Source of the DNA: Lamprocystis purpurea DSM 4197
GTDB taxonomy: Bacteria > Pseudomonadota > Gammaproteobacteria > Chromatiales > Chromatiaceae
NCBI RefSeq assembly: GCF_000379525.1
Contig: NZ_KB902536.1
Span: forward strand, 1 to 33,261
DNA length: 33,261 bases
Reading direction: 5' to 3'
Position numbers and translations under genes: made by a program. Below, one piece after another: positions 28,761 to 33,261 of the stretch. The notes beneath the pieces were generated by a model. The model was given only the letters and a program-made list of their open reading frames with translations, had not been told where the DNA came from and searched no databases. The stretch's first letter is position 1. Every line of letters begins with the position of its first letter.

Positions 28761-29030
28761 GTGGTAGCCCTTTCCATCGAATTGCCCGAGGAGTTGGCGG
28801 CTGCAAGCCTGGATGTCGCGCGCGGGCTAGGCGTGTCCAGGTCCGAGTTGATCCGCCGGGCGTTGGAACACGAGATCGCACAAGCCCGCGCGGCGGCGGA
28901 GCGCCGCACCATGGCCGAGGACTTGCGGGCCATGGGTTGCGACCCCGTGGCCTGCCGTTTCGCGCAAGACCTCGACGCGGCGCTTGGCGAACCGCTGCCG
29001 CCGGAGCGGGAAGCCTGGTGGAAAGCCTGA
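28761..29030 (+). CDS. Ribbon-helix-helix antitoxin
   Basis: The protein is 89 aa from GTG 28761, with GGAG (28751-28754) seven bases before it. The N-terminus (VALSIELPEELAAASLDVARGLGVSRSELIRRALEHEI) is a ribbon-helix-helix DNA-binding motif of the CopG/MazE-like kind. The rest would wrap the toxin. It overlaps the toxin start by 13 bases, so it is co-translated with it, and probably represses the shared promoter upstream. Confidence 0.85.
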   Translation: MVALSIELPEELAAASLDVARGLGVSRSELIRRALEHEIAQARAAAERRTMAEDLRAMGCDPVACRFAQDLDAALGEPLPPEREAWWKA

Positions 29031-29365
29031 TCCGCGGCGGCATCTACCTGGCGCGGCTCGACCCGGCCAAGGGCGCGGAGATCGGGAAGCTCCGTCCGGT
29101 GGCCTTGCTGTCCGCGCCGGAGATCCTGGAGATCGACTCCCCGCTGTTGTTCGTCTGCCCCTTAAGCAGCCGATCCGAGCCCCGCTATGCGTCCCTGCAT
29201 GTAGCCTTGCCGCCGCGCGACGACCTGAAGGCAGAGAGTTTCGCGCTGGTGGAGCACTGCCGCGCCATCAGCCGTACCCGACTCTGCGGCCCTCCGATCG
29301 CTCGGTTGACCGAGCCCGAGATCGAGATCGTTCTGCACCGCCTTATGCGCCTCGTGGGGCTGTAG
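29018..29365 (+). CDS. MazF/PemK-type toxin endoribonuclease
   Basis: The protein is 115 aa, the usual length. IRGGIYLARLDPAKGAEIGKLRPVALLSA matches the MazF/PemK N-terminus, and the conserved R of KLRPV and the loop PLSS are present. The start is GTG 29018, overlapping the antitoxin. MazF-type enzymes cleave mRNA at short sequences. The last 57 codons and ~47 bp after the stop are tandemly duplicated just downstream. Confidence 0.85.
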   Translation: MESLIRGGIYLARLDPAKGAEIGKLRPVALLSAPEILEIDSPLLFVCPLSSRSEPRYASLHVALPPRDDLKAESFALVEHCRAISRTRLCGPPIARLTEPEIEIVLHRLMRLVGL

Positions 29366-29624
29366 CGAGTAGTCGGACGTTTTGCTATTCCGTGGTCTGT
29401 CCCTGGTATCCACTGCATGTCGCCTTGCCGCCGCGCGACGACCTGAAGGCAGAGAGTTTCGCGCTGGTGGAGCACTGCCGCGCCATCAGCTGTACCCGAC
29501 TCTGCGGCCCCCGATCGCTCGATTGACCGAGTCCGAGATCGAGATCGTTCTGCACCGGCTCATGCGCCTCGTGGGGCTGTAGCGAGTAGTCGGACGTTTT
29601 GCTATTCCGTGGTCTGTCCCTGGT
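29195..29624 (+). repeat. Tandem duplication (~218 bp) of the toxin gene's 3' end
   Basis: 29195-29412 is repeated at 29413-29624, with a period of 218 falling to 217 after a one-base deletion near 29510 (CCCTCC versus CCCCC). The second copy contains the toxin's C-terminus (HRLMRLVGL-stop) without a start and is frameshifted. It is a decaying duplicate. Confidence 0.88.
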
Positions 29625-29633
29625 GTCCGCGAT

Positions 29634-30575
29634 TTAGCTGTCATCGCGTTCAGAGAAGTCGGGGTCGATCGAAAGCTCACTGCGGAGTACCAAGAGGTTT
29701 GGAAATGTGTCATTCGGATCTGGGTCTTCGCCAACATCTTGAAGTTCGTCGAGCAACGAACGCGCAACAGGTGAGTCCGCATCTGCCGTCCTAATGTGCG
29801 CTGTCAGCACTGATTTTAACCACTTCGCTATTGGCGGAAAATCGGATCGTGTGCCATTTGGTTGAGTAATCACAACTGGCGTCCCGATCTCAAGACTGTA
29901 GAGCGATTGGGCAAAGATAAGCGACGTTGCGCAGTACGCCGCATCGCTTGAGCCTGCGAACGACCGCCTGACAGAAACCCCCTGATGCGTGCGCAGCTGC
30001 CCCTTTGGACCCGTGGGCATACCATTCGGCGACAAACAATCAGCCGACGCATAAAAAAAATCGACTTTACCGGCAGAGGTTCGATGAAAGATACCGAAGG
30101 AACCGACCGACGGAGCGACTGCACTGCTGAGAAGATCAGGCGGTGGTGAGAACACCGTCGTTGGCGAGATCGTCGGCCTTGCGCTAAGTAGATCCCACTG
30201 CTCAAAGTTCGCCTTGAACATCTGTGGTTCAATTAAACCATTAAAGGAAGCAAGATCCGTACAGTGTAAGGACCTGGACAACTTGGCTTGAAGCAAAGTC
30301 ATCTTAACTCTGAGTCCACCGTCCTTTGAGAAAACGACAAACAGCACGTCGCAGAGCTCGCAGCGAGCAAGCGCGCGAAGCCAAGGCTGAGAAGTATTGA
30401 AGTAGACCTGTCGCTTCGACCCGTGATACTCCTCCAAGTAAAATTGTGGACTCAGGACCGCAAACGCGCGCATCATGGCGCGAAATTGTGCGATCTCTCC
30501 GAATTGAACGAGGGAGGACTCGCGGGCGAAGGCGTACTGAAATGAAAGCGCGAACTGCCGAGCGTTGACGTGCAT
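29634..30575 (-). CDS. Unrecognised protein, 313 aa, lower GC
   Basis: The single open frame on the minus strand, ATG 30575 (MHVNARQFALSFQYAFARES), shows no family I can name. It has no transmembrane segment or signal peptide. Around residues 70-105, CDVLFVVF...LLQAKL might be the D...(Q)xK core of an Mrr-like nuclease fold; this is a weak guess. Its base composition is visibly more A/T-rich than the surrounding genes, which suggests transfer. It converges with the toxin-antitoxin pair. Confidence 0.55.
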   Translation of the reverse strand: MHVNARQFALSFQYAFARESSLVQFGEIAQFRAMMRAFAVLSPQFYLEEYHGSKRQVYFNTSQPWLRALARCELCDVLFVVFSKDGGLRVKMTLLQAKLSRSLHCTDLASFNGLIEPQMFKANFEQWDLLSARPTISPTTVFSPPPDLLSSAVAPSVGSFGIFHRTSAGKVDFFYASADCLSPNGMPTGPKGQLRTHQGVSVRRSFAGSSDAAYCATSLIFAQSLYSLEIGTPVVITQPNGTRSDFPPIAKWLKSVLTAHIRTADADSPVARSLLDELQDVGEDPDPNDTFPNLLVLRSELSIDPDFSERDDS

Positions 30576-30899
30576 GCACAGGACCTCTGACTGGACCGGC
30601 TACCGCGGGAAATAGGAGACGGAATTCTAAGGCCAGTTTACTCCGGGAATTCCGGGAAAAGTTTGATCAATCGAGACTGGCCTCAAGCTGAATTAAGTAT
30701 AGTGTCCCCGGAACTGCGTGGTTACCCTGGAGGATGCTGGGGTTCCTGCGTCACCCTAGCCTACAGTCCTCGTTCGGCCGCTCCAACTGCGGAGGCCGTC
30801 TTTGCCACGGGAGTCTTCAGATCGCAGTATTTAACCCCGAGCCCCAATGCCGCAAGAATTGGATCATCCAGATCTAACGGACCCTGGTAACATAATGAA
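30576..30899. other. Intergenic, nothing recognised
   Basis: A 324-bp A/T-richer stretch. The open frame 30663-30890 lacks family features, a ribosome site and plausible codon use, so I do not call it. Confidence 0.4.
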
Positions 30900-31093
30900 C
30901 TGAAGTTTCCTACTTTTAATTAATGAGAAATACACAGTATGCGACGCGAAAAAGCGTATACGTATCGTTCCTTCCATTAGTGCTAGCTAATATTCTATAT
31001 CAGCCGCTCAACGGCCTCGCTGGTGGTGCGGAATAGCGGCCTATTGCGATTACATTTCAGCGACTTAACGGTGAATGCGGACTCTATTCAGGG

Positions 31094-31099
31094 TATAAT
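31094..31099 (+). promoter_or_regulatory. TATAAT -10-like box before the transposase
   Basis: A perfect TATAAT lies 48 bp before ATG 31147. No good -35 hexamer at 16-18 bp is present. It is the most likely transposase promoter. Confidence 0.4.
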
Positions 31100-31146
31100 C
31101 GAAGGTGCCTAAACCGTTGATTAAAAACTAAACGAGCCCGCATTCC

Positions 31147-32475
31147 ATGTCGATCTTACCCGCTCTTGCCGTGCAGTTCCAAGCCCTCTTTCCGGCGACC
31201 GCGCATGGCCAGCGGCGCAGTCGCTGGTTCATCCTGACGCTCCAGGCGATCCTGGTGCCAATCACCGCCTCGCGCACCTCCAACCTGCTGCGGGCGATTG
31301 CCACCTTGTTTGGCGTGGTGATCGCCCAGTCGCGCTACTACACCTTCATGGCGTCGGTGAAGCTGCCCTGGACGCGGGTCTGGGAGACGCTGTGGCGGGC
31401 CATCCCTGACCCGCTGACCGCGGGGCGCTTGCTGCTGGCGCTGGATGATTCGCTCAACCCGAAGACGGGGCGCAAGGTGTTTGGTTGCCAGACCACCTTT
31501 GACCACGCGGCCAAGGCCAACCAGAGTCGGTACCCGTGGGCACAGACCATTGTGACGGTGGTCCTGCTGAAGGTGATTCACGGCCGCTGGAGTGGCGTGC
31601 CGTTGGCCTTCGCGTTCTATTTGCGCCGGATCACGCTGCGCGCTCACTGTATTCGCGTGCGCGGCGACGCCGTGCGTTTTCAGACCAAGTTGGCCCAGGC
31701 GGTCGCGCTGATCGAGCGGATCGGGGCGGTCTTCGCCACCGTCCCGGTGCTGGTGGTCTGCGACAGTTGGTTCGGGAACAATGGATTGCTCAAGCCATTG
31801 CGGCAGGCGTTGGGACCGCGCGCGCAGTTGCTGTCGCGCCTGCGCACCAATGCCGCACTCTATGACCTGCCGACCCCCACGCCCGGGCGCACCGGGCGTC
31901 CGCGCACCTATGGGGAGCGCTTGGGCAACGCGGAGTCGTTGGCCACCACGCTGAAGCCGAATGCGCAGGCGTATACCGTGAACCTGTATGGCAAGCTGCG
32001 CACGGTCATGGCGGCCGACCGCGTGGTGATGCTCAAGACCCTGCGCTGCCGGGTGCGCGTGGTGTGGGTCTTCCGCACCACCCAATGGGTCGCCTTGGTC
32101 ACCACGGACCTGGACCTCTCCGTCGCGCAAATTATTGAATATTATGGCGCGCGTTGGAAGATTGAAGCCGGAGTTCGAGAAATCAAGCAGGAGATCGGCA
32201 GTGCCGAGACGCAAACCCGCAACCCCGATGCCGTGACCAATCATCTGAATTTCTGCATGGCGGCGACCGCCATCACGTGGATCTATGGTGCGCATCTGGA
32301 GCACGCGCCGCCGCGCCGGTATTCGACCACGAAGCGCACCGAATATGCCTTCGCCGACCTGCGGCGCCAGCTCGCACAGGACCTCGGCGGGGAGGGTTTT
32401 GGTATTGATTGCGGGGGGGCTAACAAACCGACGCAAAATCCCCTAATTGCCGCGGTGATGCGGCTCGTGGCGTAA
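31147..32475 (+). CDS. IS4-superfamily DDE transposase
   Basis: The protein is 442 aa. The DDE residues are apparent: Asp in LALDDSLNPKTGRKVFG (~residue 99), Asp in VLVVCDSWFGN (~202) and Glu in YYGARWKIEAGVREIKQEIG (~342). The last matches the IS4-family Y-x2-R-x3-E-x6-K signature exactly. It is full-length and intact, so the element may be mobile. IS4 versus IS701 group cannot be decided by eye. Confidence 0.88.
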   Translation: MSILPALAVQFQALFPATAHGQRRSRWFILTLQAILVPITASRTSNLLRAIATLFGVVIAQSRYYTFMASVKLPWTRVWETLWRAIPDPLTAGRLLLALDDSLNPKTGRKVFGCQTTFDHAAKANQSRYPWAQTIVTVVLLKVIHGRWSGVPLAFAFYLRRITLRAHCIRVRGDAVRFQTKLAQAVALIERIGAVFATVPVLVVCDSWFGNNGLLKPLRQALGPRAQLLSRLRTNAALYDLPTPTPGRTGRPRTYGERLGNAESLATTLKPNAQAYTVNLYGKLRTVMAADRVVMLKTLRCRVRVVWVFRTTQWVALVTTDLDLSVAQIIEYYGARWKIEAGVREIKQEIGSAETQTRNPDAVTNHLNFCMAATAITWIYGAHLEHAPPRRYSTTKRTEYAFADLRRQLAQDLGGEGFGIDCGGANKPTQNPLIAAVMRLVA

Positions 32476-32495
32476 CAGAAAACAGGAAACTTCAG

Positions 32496-32812
32496 CTCTG
32501 GAGTTGTTGACCGGAATCCCCGACTGCAAGATTGTTCCCGTCGGGCGGCAATTGTACCAGCAGCAACTCGTTAATGCTGCAATGCGTCTTGGGGAAGCAA
32601 AGAAAATTGATCCGTTGCATATTGTGCTGAATTACGGACACACCTCTCAGCAATGGGCTGTAGCCTCTCAAGCGGTCAAAACGATTGCCAATAATGAGCC
32701 GGCCGACCAGCACCTATTGGTCCGATCGCTGTTGGCCGCCCTGGATTTGGAAGCCATGTCTGAGGACGATCTGGGGGTCCTTAAGCGCCTGATGGGAGAG
32801 GATGGGGCTTGA
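32496..32812 (+). pseudogene. 3' fragment of a gene interrupted by the IS
   Basis: The open frame runs from the IS edge without a convincing start (TTG 32504 only) and encodes ALELLTGIPDCKIVPVG...LMGEDGA. I do not recognise the family. Its upstream half is missing, consistent with disruption by the adjacent IS. Its stop overlaps a TTG of the next frame (CTTGATC), as in a gene pair. Confidence 0.45.
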
Positions 32813-33057
32813 TCCTTCTTGCGGATAACGACATCATACTTAAGCTGGCCCAGTGTGACCTGGTGGGTGGCTTTTCAGAGCTGTTGGGCGAACCTGCCGG
32901 TCAAGTTTACATAACCCCGACGGCCAGGTATCAACTACTGCCAAAAAAGATGGCTAAGGCGATAGATAAATGCGGCGATGAAGCAACGGTAAGTGAAGGT
33001 TCACTAACAAGTTACTCATTCTATCTCAGGCGGCCTCTGTCTGGTGGCGGCCATTGA
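32809..33057 (+). CDS. Short PIN-like protein, probably broken
   Basis: The frame (82 aa from TTG 32809) starts ILLADNDIILKLAQCDLVGGF, a hydrophobic strand followed by DND as in PIN-fold nucleases, and has ITPTARYQLLPKK. After KCGDEAT it turns into low-complexity Ser/Arg-rich sequence and ends. The usual product would be longer (~150-180 aa), so it is likely truncated or frameshifted near 32990. It would be the second gene of the pair with the fragment upstream. Confidence 0.4.
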   Translation: MILLADNDIILKLAQCDLVGGFSELLGEPAGQVYITPTARYQLLPKKMAKAIDKCGDEATVSEGSLTSYSFYLRRPLSGGGH

Positions 33058-33065
33058 TGCGCATT

Positions 33066-33118
33066 TGGAGTTCAAGGCTTCAGCCTTGGCCGATCCAAGG
33101 CTGAAGCCTTGGACTCCA
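33066..33118. repeat. 24-bp inverted repeat (hairpin)
   Basis: The arm at 33066-33089 (TGGAGTTCAAGGCTTCAGCC...) pairs with 33095-33118 with one mismatch and a 5-nt loop. It is a different sequence from the other palindromes in the window. Confidence 0.85.
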
Positions 33119-33229
33119 GTCGGCCGGCGCCTCGGCTGGCCGGAACCACGCGCACGGCCGCCATTCACTTGAAAAACCGAGATCCTCCTGCGACCATTGG
33201 CGCTGGTTGGTTGGACAGCAGATACGACG

Positions 33230-33261
33230 ATGAACGAATTTGCCGGTTACGAGGCCACCCA
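33230..33261 (+). CDS. Possible gene start at the window edge
   Basis: ATG 33230 opens MNEFAGYEAT up to the edge. There is no clear ribosome site, and too little sequence is present to identify it. Confidence 0.25.
   Translation, partial: MNEFAGYEAT

Larger units (their letters stand above)
30900..32495 (+). mobile_element. IS4-superfamily insertion sequence
   Basis: Likely boundaries come from inverted repeats: CTGAAGTTTCCT at 30900-30911 and its complement at 32484-32495, extended by a TTT match after two mismatches. The resulting size, ~1.6 kb, fits an IS4/IS701-type element with one transposase gene. I see no clear target duplication. Confidence 0.65.

Noticed and set aside
30663-30890. 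75-codon frame in the A/T-rich spacer.
   Set aside because: No ribosome site, no homology that I can see and unremarkable codon use.
32990-33045. GTAAGT...CTAAC...CTATCTCAG looks like a spliceosomal intron.
   Set aside because: Coincidence in a bacterial sequence; joining the putative exons does not restore a recognisable protein.
5642-33118. Many short palindromic repeats as possible CRISPR.
   Set aside because: They are dispersed, not regularly spaced, and no cas gene is present.

Overview
The window looks like chromosome from a GC-rich gammaproteobacterium. Codon use is strongly G/C at third positions. PAS-GGDEF-EAL proteins occur in tandem, there is a complete selenocysteine/formate dehydrogenase block, and the intergenic spaces are packed with small palindromic repeats. 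Together these suggest a purple sulfur bacterium (Chromatiaceae-like), but no taxonomic marker is present, so this is an inference.

Layout. (1) 1-255 is the end of an IS3-family element. It has cut off the 3' end of a CheB-CheR-PAS fusion gene on the minus strand (246-3071). (2) 3205-10624 holds three tandem paralogous c-di-GMP genes (PAS-GGDEF-EAL, with intact GGDEF and EAL motifs). The first two have poly-C tracts at or before their 5' ends: 52+21 C, and 15 C. In the second, the tract puts the upstream ATG out of frame. (3) 10907-12871 is a LOG-family protein. (4) 13620-18221 is a formate dehydrogenase-N operon, fdnG (selenoprotein with in-frame TGA at 14205) - fdnH - fdnI. It is followed by fdhE (19059), selA (20092) and selB (21507), and further along by selC, the tRNA-Sec gene (26907-27003). 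The enzyme, its maturation factor and three of the four selenocysteine genes therefore lie together; selD is not in the window. (5) Between selB and selC are a DUF3782/PD-(D/E)XK-like coiled-coil protein and a PlsC-like/FeeM-like acyltransferase pair. (6) Downstream of selC is an accessory region: a RecF-like ATPase with a broken partner, an intact RHH/MazF-type toxin-antitoxin pair with a tandemly duplicated tail, an unrecognised gene of visibly lower GC, an IS4-superfamily transposase, and fragments of a further gene pair.

The most notable non-genic structure is repeats. A ~200-bp MITE family has 18-bp terminal inverted repeats and perfect 9-bp target duplications at both full copies. A 150-bp repeat is present in two identical copies and carries a 24-bp perfect hairpin. 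A ~125-bp nested palindrome is present twice. A degraded toxin-antitoxin pair sits between 95-bp inverted repeats.

Several genes appear to be off by one base within homopolymer runs. This could be real decay or contingency, or a systematic assembly error, and raw reads would decide.
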